Source: UBA8752 sp036159995 (GTDB lineage: Bacteria > Bacteroidota > Bacteroidia > Flavobacteriales_D > Sanyastnellaceae). From it: 64,000 nt of DNA. Where the stretch lies: contig JAYYEI010000060.1 of NCBI GenBank assembly GCA_036159995.1, forward strand, positions 62,001-126,000, read 5' to 3'. Of the stretch, positions 1-8,758 are shown one piece after another (position 1 is the first letter of the stretch; every line of letters starts with the position of its first letter). The notes beneath the pieces are model-generated. The model had not been told where the DNA came from and did no database searches. It worked only from the letters and a program-made list of their open reading frames with translations. The translations under genes and the position numbers were made by a program.

Positions 1-455
1 TTCATGAGGATGAGGTCGGTCAGGCTGGACACGCGCATGTCCCGCCAGGCCTCGCCATAGTCGTGGTTCTTCCGCATCATGAGGGACCGCGTCCGCTCCA
101 CCATGCCCCGGAACAGGCGCTCGGCCTCGGCCGGCTCGAGCTCCATTGGGGTCTCCTCCGGCAGTTCCATCTGCAGCAGCGCCATCATGCAATAGTTGAC
201 GATGCCCACGAATTCGGGCTGGATGCCTTCATCCACCTTCCGCTCTCCCCCTTCCTGCAGAGTCCGGATGCGCTGGGCCTTGATGAAGATCTGGTCCGTC
301 AAGGAGCTGGGACGCAGAATGCGCCAAGCCGTCCCGTAGTCGTGCATCTTGTCGAGGAACAGGCCGGTGCACAGCGCAACCTGGGCATCATATTGCTCCA
401 GGGTCAGGGCCGGAATGCCGGTGGCATCCATGTCGTGGGTTCCCTCTCCGCTCAT
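1..455 (-). CDS. DUF1599 (Nmad1-like) protein, C-terminus beyond left edge
   Basis: Partial gene; about 151 codons are visible and the frame is still open at the window edge. The reading frame holds two copies of a characteristic motif, DKMHDYGTAWRILRPSS near residue 35 and RKNHDYGEAWRDMRVSS near the edge, with IVNYCMMALLQ between them. This is the pattern of the DUF1599 / nucleotide-modification-associated domain 1 family, which in Bacteroidota is often found beside folP. The ATG at 455 (MSGEGTHDMD) is the only upstream ATG in frame; a second ATG lies eight codons downstream. The gene is divergent from folP. The biochemical role is not established; family membership is clear from the motifs. 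Confidence 0.85.
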   Translation of the reverse strand, partial: MSGEGTHDMDATGIPALTLEQYDAQVALCTGLFLDKMHDYGTAWRILRPSSLTDQIFIKAQRIRTLQEGGERKVDEGIQPEFVGIVNYCMMALLQMELPEETPMELEPAEAERLFRGMVERTRSLMMRKNHDYGEAWRDMRVSSLTDLILM

Positions 456-561
456 GGACTGCAAGGTCTGCTCCACAGCCGGGGAAAAGAAATGCCTCCC
501 CCACCATCCGCCCCGTGTTTTCCCACAAGTCGGCGGTCTTCTTCCACTGCCCTTCCGGTTG

Positions 562-569
562 CACCTTTG
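562..569 (+). promoter_or_regulatory. -7 box (CACCTTTG) for folP
   Basis: CACCTTTG matches the Bacteroidota -7 consensus TAnnTTTG at 7 of the 8 positions' fixed bases bar the first. It ends 8 nt before the ATG at 578 and supports that start rather than the upstream ATG at 515. Confidence 0.45.
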
Positions 570-577
570 CCGGCGTC

Positions 578-1429
578 ATGGCCGATCCCATCTCCCTTCG
601 GGGGCACTCCCCCCCTGCCGATGTCCCACGGATCATGGGCATCCTCAACGCCACGCCGGACTCATTCCACGCCGGAAGTCGGGTGAGCGGGACCTCGGCC
701 GCGGATCAGGCCCTGCGGATGGTGTCTGAAGGGGCCTCCCTCCTCGATCTCGGCGGCCAGAGCAGCCGGCCCGGTGCTGAGCAAATCGGCCCGGTGGCCG
801 AATGGCAGCGGGTCCAACCGGCCCTCGAGTCCATCCGCGAGGTGCTCCCCGACGTGCCCATCAGCGTGGACACCTTTCACGCCGAAGTGGCCCGCCGGGC
901 GTTGGATGCCGGGGCCGACATGATCAACGACATTTCGGCGGGCGCCCTGGATCCCGAGCTCCCTGTGCTCGTCGCCGAGAGGCAGGTCCCCTATGCCATC
1001 ATGCACATGCAGGGTACGCCGGAGACCATGCAGGACCGCCCCCGGTACGCCGATGTTGTCCAAGACGTCCTGTCGCATCTCACGGAACGCAGGGACCGCT
1101 TCCGGGCCATGGGCATCCACCAACTGATGGTCGACCCGGGCTTCGGATTTGGCAAACAGCTCGAGCACAATTACCGCCTGCTCGCTCACCTACCCGAGTT
1201 GCTCACCCTCGGCTGTCCTCTGCTCGTCGGGGTGAGTCGCAAATCCATGATCCACAAAGCATTGGGGTGCACGGCAAACGAAGCGCTCAACGGCACCACC
1301 GCCCTCCATGCCTGGGCCCTCGAGCGGGGTGCCCATTGGCTTCGCGTGCACGATGTCGCGCCGGCCATGGAATGCATCCGGCTTCACCAATACCTTCGGG
1401 GCGCCACTTCGGCACGCGACGATGATTGA
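578..1429 (+). CDS. folP: dihydropteroate synthase
   Basis: Condenses 6-hydroxymethyl-dihydropterin pyrophosphate with p-aminobenzoate to dihydropteroate in folate synthesis (cytosol). The frame shows the signature MGILNATPDSF near the N-terminus, LLDLGGQSSRPGA for the conserved GG-S-(T/S)RPG loop, DMINDIS, and the C-terminal GVSRKS motif. From the ATG at 578 the protein is 283 residues, the usual size. An in-frame ATG at 515 would add 21 non-conserved residues; 578 is preferred because a -7-like box lies just before it. The last 8 nt overlap cdaA, so the two genes are probably cotranscribed and translationally coupled. Confidence 0.95.
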   Translation: MADPISLRGHSPPADVPRIMGILNATPDSFHAGSRVSGTSAADQALRMVSEGASLLDLGGQSSRPGAEQIGPVAEWQRVQPALESIREVLPDVPISVDTFHAEVARRALDAGADMINDISAGALDPELPVLVAERQVPYAIMHMQGTPETMQDRPRYADVVQDVLSHLTERRDRFRAMGIHQLMVDPGFGFGKQLEHNYRLLAHLPELLTLGCPLLVGVSRKSMIHKALGCTANEALNGTTALHAWALERGAHWLRVHDVAPAMECIRLHQYLRGATSARDDD

Positions 1430-2231
1430 ACAACCCGCCCTCCAACTCGGCCTCTGGCAGGTCCTGGACATCGTTGCGGTGGCCCTCATCCTCTATCAGC
1501 TCTATCGACTGACGCGGGGCACGGCGGCGATTCGGATCTTCCTCGGCATCCTCGCCATCTATTTGGTCTACCAAATCGTGGACGCACTCCAGATGCGGAT
1601 GCTGGCGGAAATCCTGGGCCAGTTCATCGGCGTCGGGGTCATCGCCCTGCTCATCGTATTCCAACAGGAGTTGCGGCAGTTCCTGCTCCTCATCGGCAAT
1701 CGGCAGTTCGTCCGCTCGGCCCCGCCATGGATTCAGAAATGGTTCGGTCGAAATGGCAATGGCCAAGGTGCGCCATCCCAATGGACCGAACTGAGGCTGG
1801 GCCTCGAGGAGTGCCGGCGCAGGCGGCTCGGTGCTCTGGTGGTCATTCCGCGGGAGGCGGATCCAGGTCCTGTGGCCACCGGGTGGGTGCCCATCGACGC
1901 CCAGATCTCGGCGGGCCTGATTGTGTCTCTGTTCGAAAAAGCCAGCCCCCTGCACGACGGCGCCGCCTGCATCGACCGCCTGCGGGTGCGTTGGGCGGCC
2001 GGCATTCTCCCCGTCTCCGGACGGATGGACCTTCCGGCACAATGCGGCACCCGCCACCGCGCGGCGGTGGGCATTTCCGAACAAACTGACGCCCTCGTCC
2101 TTGTGGTCAGTGAAGAGACGGGCGCCCTGTCGATTGCCGAAGAAGGCCGGTTGCAGCTCGGGGTTCGGTTCGAGATGCTGGAAAGCCGGCTGGAAGCCGC
2201 CTTCTCATCCGGCGACTCCACTCCACACTGA
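1422..2231 (+). CDS. cdaA: diadenylate cyclase CdaA (c-di-AMP synthase)
   Basis: Membrane diadenylate cyclase that makes c-di-AMP from two ATP. 269 residues. Three N-terminal membrane helices (about residues 10-28, 36-53 and 60-81) are followed by a DisA_N domain with the catalytic D179-G180-A181 (LHDGAACID) and R211-H212-R213 (GTRHRAAVG). Both signature motifs are intact, so the enzyme should be active. The ATG at 1422 overlaps the end of folP by 8 nt, an arrangement common in Bacteroidota. c-di-AMP usually controls potassium and osmolyte transport; no target gene can be identified here. It ends 9 nt from a convergent gene. Confidence 0.95.
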   Translation: MIEQPALQLGLWQVLDIVAVALILYQLYRLTRGTAAIRIFLGILAIYLVYQIVDALQMRMLAEILGQFIGVGVIALLIVFQQELRQFLLLIGNRQFVRSAPPWIQKWFGRNGNGQGAPSQWTELRLGLEECRRRRLGALVVIPREADPGPVATGWVPIDAQISAGLIVSLFEKASPLHDGAACIDRLRVRWAAGILPVSGRMDLPAQCGTRHRAAVGISEQTDALVLVVSEETGALSIAEEGRLQLGVRFEMLESRLEAAFSSGDSTPH

Positions 2232-2240
2232 GGACTGGAA

Positions 2241-3668
2241 TCAGCGGACCAGAAACGCCTCGGAGGCTCCCCAATCCGTCTTGAGAACGTACGTGCCCGC
2301 GGGCCATCCTTCCGTTCGGAAAATGGACCAGCATTCGGCTTGCATCGGCCAGTCGGCCTGATGGCGCCCCATGACATCGTACACCCGGGCCACTCCCGCG
2401 CGGGTCGAGCGGAGGCGAACCTGCCCTTCCTCGGGATGGAGGACCACCTCGGATTCCAAAACGGTGGGTTCCTCGACCGCGTCGATGAGTCCGGAGGGAC
2501 GGACCATGAAGAAATGGCTCTGGGTGCTGATCGCGATGTTCCCACTCTCGAAGTAGGGATACACGCTCCATGCTCCTCCACCGGTTCCGACCTGGTCGCT
2601 GAAAGGATTGGTGTCGAAGAAAGCCGTCATCTCCAGTGTGGCGGTGGAAGGGTCCAAGATGTCGAGCACCTGAATCCCGGCGAAGTAGTTCGCCGCATAC
2701 ACCTTGCCCTCATGGGTGTAGAGGTTGTGGTCGGTCACCGGAAGCGCCCCCTCATGGTATCCCACGACGAGGGGATTGTCCAGGTCCTGCACATCCATCA
2801 CCCAGGTCCGGGTCAACGGGGCCACGCCGGTCGACTCGTCAATCTCGTCGTTCATGAAGAGGAAGCGGTGATCCTCGGACAACCACCCCTGGTGGGTGTA
2901 GGCCCACGCCGAATCTGACACGTTGGCCACGGTGAAGCAGTCCGTCTTGTCCTCCACGTCTACAATGCGGACGCCGGCATATCCACACAGGGCGAAGACC
3001 ATTTCCCGGCCCACATAGTCCTCGTCGGGCCCGGCATAGACCACGGCCTGGGCATCATGGACGTACAGGGCCTCCCAGGACCCGGCCAGGGTGGGATTGG
3101 ACGGATTGCTGACATCCACGATGTGCAAGCCTCCCGAAAAGGTGTCCGTCCCGACGCCGTAGACATACCCGGTCTCCGGGTTCGCCACCACGTTGTGGGC
3201 CCGACCGAAGCCAGTGTAATGGGCAAACGTGAGGGGCGGTGTCATCGGCTCCGCATCGGGGATGCCGAACAGGTCGATGACCTGCATTCCATGCTCCTGG
3301 GCCTCGCTCACGATGTAGGCCACGTCGCCGATGACCTTGATGTCCCGCCAAAGGCTCGGAATGGAGGCGGTCGGAACATTGGCGACCATCACAGGATTCA
3401 CCGGGTCGGTCACCTCGATGATGGATGTGCCGTCACTGCGTCCGTAGAGGACGAACTCCCGGCCGTCGTGGGTCCAACCCCAGCAGTCGTTTCCATTGCC
3501 CGGAGGTACACCGCCGAGCTCCTCGAAGCTCCGGACGCACATCAGGTCGAGTCCCGCGCACGGGTATTGTCCTGCCACGCCATCCTCACATGGGGTCTGG
3601 GCCACGGCTGACTCGGATAGCCCGAGTGTGACGAGCATCAGGGCCAGGGCGAGAAGACGGAACCGCAT
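2241..3668 (-). CDS. secreted choice-of-anchor B family protein (LVIVD repeats) with T9SS-like tail
   Basis: 475 residues. Signal peptide MRFRLLALALMLVTLGLSES followed by AVAQ|TPCEDG. The mature N-terminus (CEDGVAGQYPCAGLDL, FEELGG, CWGWTHDGREF) and the repeated SLWRDIKVIGDVAYIVSEA, GLHIVDVSNPSNP and GIQVLDILDPST segments are those of the choice-of-anchor B / LVIVD beta-propeller family. The last 75 or so residues (VVLHPEEGQV..., RVYDVMGR, WPAGTYVLKT) resemble a T9SS type A sorting domain, so export through the type IX system and surface attachment are likely. Start chosen at 3668, where the signal peptide begins; an upstream ATG at 3722 lies inside the preceding gene. The substrate or partner is unknown. 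Confidence 0.88.
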   Translation of the reverse strand: MRFRLLALALMLVTLGLSESAVAQTPCEDGVAGQYPCAGLDLMCVRSFEELGGVPPGNGNDCWGWTHDGREFVLYGRSDGTSIIEVTDPVNPVMVANVPTASIPSLWRDIKVIGDVAYIVSEAQEHGMQVIDLFGIPDAEPMTPPLTFAHYTGFGRAHNVVANPETGYVYGVGTDTFSGGLHIVDVSNPSNPTLAGSWEALYVHDAQAVVYAGPDEDYVGREMVFALCGYAGVRIVDVEDKTDCFTVANVSDSAWAYTHQGWLSEDHRFLFMNDEIDESTGVAPLTRTWVMDVQDLDNPLVVGYHEGALPVTDHNLYTHEGKVYAANYFAGIQVLDILDPSTATLEMTAFFDTNPFSDQVGTGGGAWSVYPYFESGNIAISTQSHFFMVRPSGLIDAVEEPTVLESEVVLHPEEGQVRLRSTRAGVARVYDVMGRHQADWPMQAECWSIFRTEGWPAGTYVLKTDWGASEAFLVR

Positions 3669-3672
3669 GCCC

Positions 3673-3930
3673 TCACCAGTCGGCGGCGCGGCGTTCAAAG
3701 GTGGCGAGGGGCAAGTATTCATTGTGCTCGATGTCGTGTAGGGTATGACGCAGCCGCTCGAGGAAGCGTTGCTTCAAAACCGGGGTCCCCGAGGGGCGAT
3801 ACCCGATGATCAGCTGGCGCGCCCGGGCGGACTCCTTCACGGCATCGACGGCCGCTTCGAGGGCCTTCAAATCCGCCTCATTGTCCACCTCAAGGATGGA
3901 CCGGACCAGCTCCAGCTTCCGGTTTTCCAT
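3673..3930 (-). CDS. small hypothetical protein, antitoxin-like N-terminus
   Basis: 85 residues (MENRKLELVRSILEVDNEAD...). It is mostly helical and charged. The opening, a short KLELV-x-SILE helix and then a D-N-E turn, resembles small addiction-module-type proteins of Bacteroidota, but no toxin gene is adjacent. It lies 18 nt after the M49 peptidase gene and 4 nt before the choice-of-anchor B gene, so it is probably the middle gene of a three-gene minus-strand transcript. It could equally be an uncharacterised cytosolic protein. No function is assigned. Confidence 0.6.
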   Translation of the reverse strand: MENRKLELVRSILEVDNEADLKALEAAVDAVKESARARQLIIGYRPSGTPVLKQRFLERLRHTLHDIEHNEYLPLATFERRAADW

Positions 3931-3948
3931 GTCGTGAAACCAGCCGGC

Positions 3949-6048
3949 TCAGTTGACCCGGGGAAGGTGACCGTATGTCTCTCCGTAGCCGAGCATCTGC
4001 TCGGTGAAGTCCGCCGGATAGGACAGTTCCACGTCGATGATGGCGCCAGACTCATCCAACGTCGGCACGAGCTCGGGGTTGATAAATCCACCGTAGGGCG
4101 CGATGCCGAGGGCCTCGGCGCGATCCAGGACCTGCTGGTGGACCACGGGGTCGACCTTGACACCATAGCCTTCGACGAGGGCCTTGGCGGCCTCGTAGTC
4201 GCCCTGGGACTTGATGCGCTGGACCTCCCGCAGCAACTCACCGAAGAGCTCCCGCACACGATCGTAGTCCTCGATGTTGTAAAAGGTCTTGCCGTCCTGG
4301 TTGATTACCCGGATGCTGTTGTCCGCCGCGGCGCGTTCCACCACCCAGTGGCTCACCCACGCACGGTTTCGCATGTGGGCTTCCTCGATGTCGTCTCCCA
4401 CGGCCAGGCGGCGGAGCTGCATCAACATGCCGTTCCGGATGTAGCTGTCGTATTCGCAGCGCCCGGTCTCCAGATTCTTGACCAGGCCGAGTTCGATGAG
4501 CTTCTCGTCGAGCATGAAGTACAGTGCGACGAGGTCCGCCCGCCCCTCCTCGAGGGTGCTGGCGTACTCCTTGATGGTGCTGGCGGGCTCCGCCACGCCA
4601 GGCTCCAGCTGACCGCTCGCGTGGCCGATGACCTCGTGGAAGGCCGTGTGGATCTTTCCGGCAAGGGTCCCATGGGACTTGGCGCGGCGCTTCTCCACTT
4701 CATCGAAGGCGAACTCATCGGTCAGGCCACCGCCGCCGGCATTGTCGTAGGCGTCAATGATGTTGCCGAGGCTCACGCTCTTGGAACCGTGCAGGGTGCG
4801 GATCCAGTTGGCATTGGGCAGGTTGACCCCGATCGGAGTGCTCGGGGAGGCATCCCCGGCTTCTCCCACCACATTGACCACGTTGTAGGTGATGCCGACG
4901 ACTTCTTTCTTCTTGTGCTCGTCCATGAAGGGCATGTGGTCCTCGAACCACTGGGCGTTGTCCATCATGACGGCCATGCGGGCGGAGGCTTCGAAGTCCT
5001 TGATCTGGACAATCGTCTCATAGCTGCCGGTGTACCCCAGCGGGTCGTTGTAGACCTCCACGAAGCCATTGATGTAGTCGATGTCGCCTTCGGTGTCCTT
5101 GACCCAATTGATGTTGTAGAGGCTCCACTTCTCGAGGTCGCCCGTGCGGTAATAGTCCACCAGATGGCGAAGTGCCGCGGCCTGCTTGTCGTTCTCCGCG
5201 TACTGCTGGGCCTGCTCGAGCCAATAGCACACTTGCTCGAGGGCCGGGCCGTACAGTCCGCCCACCTTGTAGGTTTCCTCGACGACATTGCCATCGGCAT
5301 CCTTCACGAGGCGGCTGTTGAGTCCCTTTTCCACGGGATTGTTGCGGTCGAGCTCGTAGGCATCGAAATACGCCTGTGCCTCGGCCGTGGTCATATTGGG
5401 GCCGTAGAAGTTCACAGCACTCGCCTCGACCAGCCCCTTCTCGGCGTCGAGCTCGACCTTCTTGGCTTCGCGGGTGGGGTCGTAGAGGGCGTCGAGGGCC
5501 TCCACGAGATCAGCTTCGAGGGCCACACCGCTCTCGGTCACCACGTGCTCGAAGTAGGCACGTCCGCACTCCGGCGTGATCTTGGCGTTGGAGTAATGGT
5601 GGTGGATTCCGTTGGAGAACCACACCCGCTTGGCGAAGGTGTGGAACCGCTGCCACCCCTTGGTGTTCCGGTCGCCCGGGAAGTTGCGGTGGGCCTCATC
5701 GATCATGTGGCGCACGCGGAGGTTGTACCGGTTGTTCTGGTCGTACATCATGTCCCGTCCACTGAGTCCCGCCTGGGTCAGGCAGTAAGCCAGCTTGCGC
5801 TGATCCTCGCTCAGCTGGTTCCACCCGGGAACCTGGTACCGGATCATCTTGAGGTCGGCGAATTGCTCGGTCTTCCAGACAAACCCGTTGGCGTCTGCCT
5901 CACCTGTCGTGGATTCGATGGCGTCGGCCGGCTGGCCATCCTCCCCGAGATCCGGGCCGGTGGCGCACCCTGCGGAGAAAGCGATGAGAACGAAAAACGG
6001 AAGGACGCGGGCAAAAAAGGTGCCCGCCATGTGGGAATTGTTGTGCAT
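3949..6048 (-). CDS. M49 family metallopeptidase lipoprotein (dipeptidyl-peptidase III type)
   Basis: 699 residues. The N-terminus MHNNSHMAGTFFARVL is followed by a hydrophobic stretch and lipobox SAGC, so the protein is probably a lipoprotein. The zinc site is clear: HEVIGH at residues 471-476 (the M49 hexapeptide HExxGH) and LEEGRAD near residue 500, which supplies the third ligand. Family members remove dipeptides from the N-terminus of short peptides. The ATG at 6048 is chosen because a TATTTTTC box lies 19 nt upstream; ATG 6030 (MAGTFF) is an alternative that keeps the signal. It is likely the first gene of a transcript continuing into the 85-residue protein and the LVIVD protein. Confidence 0.9.
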   Translation of the reverse strand: MHNNSHMAGTFFARVLPFFVLIAFSAGCATGPDLGEDGQPADAIESTTGEADANGFVWKTEQFADLKMIRYQVPGWNQLSEDQRKLAYCLTQAGLSGRDMMYDQNNRYNLRVRHMIDEAHRNFPGDRNTKGWQRFHTFAKRVWFSNGIHHHYSNAKITPECGRAYFEHVVTESGVALEADLVEALDALYDPTREAKKVELDAEKGLVEASAVNFYGPNMTTAEAQAYFDAYELDRNNPVEKGLNSRLVKDADGNVVEETYKVGGLYGPALEQVCYWLEQAQQYAENDKQAAALRHLVDYYRTGDLEKWSLYNINWVKDTEGDIDYINGFVEVYNDPLGYTGSYETIVQIKDFEASARMAVMMDNAQWFEDHMPFMDEHKKKEVVGITYNVVNVVGEAGDASPSTPIGVNLPNANWIRTLHGSKSVSLGNIIDAYDNAGGGGLTDEFAFDEVEKRRAKSHGTLAGKIHTAFHEVIGHASGQLEPGVAEPASTIKEYASTLEEGRADLVALYFMLDEKLIELGLVKNLETGRCEYDSYIRNGMLMQLRRLAVGDDIEEAHMRNRAWVSHWVVERAAADNSIRVINQDGKTFYNIEDYDRVRELFGELLREVQRIKSQGDYEAAKALVEGYGVKVDPVVHQQVLDRAEALGIAPYGGFINPELVPTLDESGAIIDVELSYPADFTEQMLGYGETYGHLPRVN

Positions 6049-6067
6049 CAATCGGCAATTCGAGGCC

Positions 6068-6075
6068 GAAAAATA
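6068..6075 (-). promoter_or_regulatory. putative -7 box (TATTTTTC) for the M49 peptidase gene
   Basis: Reads TATTTTTC on the minus strand, 19 nt before the ATG at 6048. The identical octamer lies 18 nt before the Cys-repeat gene start at 60395. Confidence 0.4.
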
Positions 6076-6126
6076 GACAATCTTGCACCTCCCCTGTCCG
6101 TTGGGACGGCCCAAGACGACGCTTCC

Positions 6127-7530
6127 GTGAAACGCACCACGCGACTGCTGCTCCGGTCCTTCATCGGACCCTTCGTGATCACGTTCATGGTCGCGCTGTT
6201 CTTTCTCGACATGCAGTTCCTGTGGGTCTATGCCGACGAGATGATTGGCAAGGGCCTCAGCGTCTTCGTCGTTCTTGAACTGCTTCTCTACGCTTCTGCT
6301 CGGCTGGTCAACCTCGCGCTCCCGCTGGCCATTCTCATGAGCAGCATCATGACGCTGGGCAGCCTCGCCGAACACGAGGAGCTCACAGCCCTGAAATCAT
6401 CGGGTATGCGCCTCGGTCGCATTCTCCGGCCATTGGTCGTGACCATGGTGTTCGTGGCGGGCGGCGCCCTGCTCTTCGCCAACTACGCCTGGCCGGTGGC
6501 CAACCTCAAATTCAGGACCCTCCTGTACAGCGTGACGCGGAAGAAGCCCACGCTGAACCTGGAAGATGGGGTGTTCTACAACGGCATCGAAGGTCATGCC
6601 ATCCGCGCGGCCAAAGTGGACAAGGAAACCGGTAGATTGGAGGACATCCTCATTCACCAGCATGGTGGTGGACGGGATGGGGCCGGACTTGTGATCCGAG
6701 CCACCGAGGGCACGATGAAAACCTCCCGGACCGGGCGGTTTCTGCACTTCGACCTGCAGGATGGCACGAGCCATGAGGAGCGGCTCGAACCTGGCATTCG
6801 CCAGCGCGAGCGCACATATCCCCACATGGTCACCGCATTCGAGCGACAGCAAATGCGCATCGACCTGAGCAGCTTGGACTTCGCCAAGGCCGACGAGGCC
6901 CTGTTCAAGCGCGCCTATGAGATGATGAGCCTCGGCCAGCTGTCCCTGGCCATCGACTCCATTGAGGGGCAACGCCGCCACGCCGCCGAAGCAATGCGGG
7001 ACTTTGGCCAGCGCAACCTGAACCGGAAGACCCTGGACGCCTCGGCCGTCTTTCCCACCGACACCGGAGCCGTGCACCGCGACTGGCTCGCCCGCCTTGG
7101 CCCCTCGGCAGAACGCCGCGTTTTTGACGCCGCCAAGGACATGGTCCGGAACACGACCCAAACCGCCCGCAACCAGATCGACGAACGCAACGCCAAGCGG
7201 ACGCTCGCCGACCGCCATGCCATTGAATGGCACCGCAAGCTGTTCCTCGCCTTTGCCTGCATCCTGCTTTTCCTCATCGGGGCCCCGCTGGGAGCCATCA
7301 TCCGCAAGGGAGGACTCGGTCTGCCCACCGTGCTCGCCATCCTCCTCTTTGTGCTCTATTACGTCGTGACCATCATGGGGGAGCGCATGGTCCGCAGTGG
7401 TGCGCTGTCCCCTGCGCTCGGCATGTGGCTGGGCACCCTGCTCATGGTCCCCGCTGCCTTCTTCCTGAATTGGCGGGCCGCCAGGGAGAGCACCTGGTCG
7501 CCGTTTTCCCGCCTCCGGGCCAGCCGGTAA
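6127..7530 (+). CDS. LptF/LptG family (YjgP/YjgQ) LPS export permease
   Basis: 467 residues from a GTG start (VKRTTRLLLRSFIGPFVITF). Architecture is typical of LptF/G. Three N-terminal membrane helices come first (with FLDMQFLWVYADEMIGKGLS between the first two). A periplasmic beta-jellyroll region follows from about residue 125 to 330 (NLEDGVFYNGIEGHAIRA, FERQQMRIDLS). Three C-terminal helices (LFLAFACILLFLIGAPLGAII...) complete the protein. These proteins form the inner-membrane channel that extracts LPS for transport. A frame open far upstream is only a chance antisense extension. It is divergent from the M49 gene, and two glycosyltransferase genes follow 13 nt downstream, suggesting an envelope-assembly transcript. 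Confidence 0.92.
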   Translation: MKRTTRLLLRSFIGPFVITFMVALFFLDMQFLWVYADEMIGKGLSVFVVLELLLYASARLVNLALPLAILMSSIMTLGSLAEHEELTALKSSGMRLGRILRPLVVTMVFVAGGALLFANYAWPVANLKFRTLLYSVTRKKPTLNLEDGVFYNGIEGHAIRAAKVDKETGRLEDILIHQHGGGRDGAGLVIRATEGTMKTSRTGRFLHFDLQDGTSHEERLEPGIRQRERTYPHMVTAFERQQMRIDLSSLDFAKADEALFKRAYEMMSLGQLSLAIDSIEGQRRHAAEAMRDFGQRNLNRKTLDASAVFPTDTGAVHRDWLARLGPSAERRVFDAAKDMVRNTTQTARNQIDERNAKRTLADRHAIEWHRKLFLAFACILLFLIGAPLGAIIRKGGLGLPTVLAILLFVLYYVVTIMGERMVRSGALSPALGMWLGTLLMVPAAFFLNWRAARESTWSPFSRLRASR

Positions 7531-7543
7531 CTTGACAGGCTGA

Positions 7544-8758
7544 ATGCGCATCCTCCAACTGTGCCACAAGCCGCCCCGCCCCTCCATTGACGGAGGGTGT
7601 CTGGCCATGGATGCCATGACCCACGGGTTTCTGGACAACGGAGCCGAAGTCAAGGTGCTGACCGCGTCGACGCACAAGCACCCGATCCTGATGGACACCC
7701 TCGGTGAGCGCTACCTCCACTCCACCGACTTGGAGGCGGTCGCCATCGAGACCCGTCTCGATGTGCGCGATGCCTATGTCGCCTTCATGAATGGCGAATC
7801 GTACAACATCTCGAGGTTCTACGCCCACCACTACGCGATGGTGGTCAAGCAGGCCCTGTCCAAGAAACGATACGACGTGGTGCACCTCGAAAGCCTGTAC
7901 ACCACGCCCTACATCGACATCATCCGGCAATACGCGCCGAACGCTCTGATTTCCCTGAGAAGCCACAACCACGAATACCAGATCTGGGAACAGCGGTGGA
8001 AGGCGAGCCGCAATCCGCTTTACCGCATCATTCTTCGGCACTTGAGCAAGACCCTCGAGCGGTACGAAAAGGAGGTGCTCGAGAAGGTGGATGCCGTGGT
8101 CTCCATCTCGGATCGGGAGGCACAAGGCTATCGTGATTGGGGATATTCCGGGCCGATTCACGTGGCCGGCTTCGGCATCGACACCTCCACCCATGCCGCA
8201 GGCCATGAACTTCACGAGCCCCCCACATCCCGGCCGGGACGGATGTTCCACCTGGGCGCCATGGATTGGGGGCCCAACCGGGAGGGAATCGAGTGGTTCC
8301 TGACCTCGGTCTGGCCCACCCTGGTGGCCCGTCACCCCGGAACCGAATTCCACCTCGCGGGAAAGGGACTCGACCCCACAGTGTATGCGCACATTCCCGG
8401 CGTCGTCAACCACGGCGAGGTGCCGGACGCCGAATCCTTCTCGACCGAGTTCGACCTGCTTGTCGTTCCCTTGCTCCGTGGGGCTGGCATCCGTGTGAAA
8501 ATCGTGGAGGCCATGGCCAAAGGGATTCCTGTGGCCACGACGGGCAAAGGTGTGGCGGGGCTCGACCTCGAAGACCGACAGTGCATTGTGCACGGACCAC
8601 CAGAGGAACTGGGCGACCTCCTCGATGGAATCCTGAACCAGCCCGAGCAGCTCCGAACCATGGCCCAGCGTTCCCGGGACATCGCCATGGAGCGGTTTGA
8701 CCGGAAACGCATCGGGCGGGAACTGATGCTGTTCTACGATGCCCATGCCCAGCTCTGA
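7544..8758 (+). CDS. glycosyltransferase (GT4-like, GT-B fold)
   Basis: 404 residues. N-terminal Rossmann-like half begins MRILQLCHKPPRPSIDGG, the loop typical of GT-B donors. The C-terminal half has GAMDWGPNREGIEWF, FHLAGKG, and the nucleotide-sugar loop DLLVVPLLRGAGIRVKIVEA with conserved glutamate, then MAKGIPVATT. Such enzymes transfer a sugar from a nucleotide donor to a lipid-linked or polysaccharide acceptor at the inner face of the membrane. The acceptor is unknown. It lies just downstream of the LptF/G permease and overlaps the next glycosyltransferase by 20 nt, consistent with a role in LPS or exopolysaccharide. Confidence 0.88.
   Translation: MRILQLCHKPPRPSIDGGCLAMDAMTHGFLDNGAEVKVLTASTHKHPILMDTLGERYLHSTDLEAVAIETRLDVRDAYVAFMNGESYNISRFYAHHYAMVVKQALSKKRYDVVHLESLYTTPYIDIIRQYAPNALISLRSHNHEYQIWEQRWKASRNPLYRIILRHLSKTLERYEKEVLEKVDAVVSISDREAQGYRDWGYSGPIHVAGFGIDTSTHAAGHELHEPPTSRPGRMFHLGAMDWGPNREGIEWFLTSVWPTLVARHPGTEFHLAGKGLDPTVYAHIPGVVNHGEVPDAESFSTEFDLLVVPLLRGAGIRVKIVEAMAKGIPVATTGKGVAGLDLEDRQCIVHGPPEELGDLLDGILNQPEQLRTMAQRSRDIAMERFDRKRIGRELMLFYDAHAQL

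Noticed and set aside
3673..3930. Complete toxin-antitoxin pair
   Set aside because: No toxin-like gene adjoins the small protein; neighbours are a peptidase and a secreted propeller protein.
3745..6126. Upstream extension of the LptF/G frame to 3745
   Set aside because: It is antisense to the M49 peptidase and a small gene, and the permease family begins at GTG 6127.
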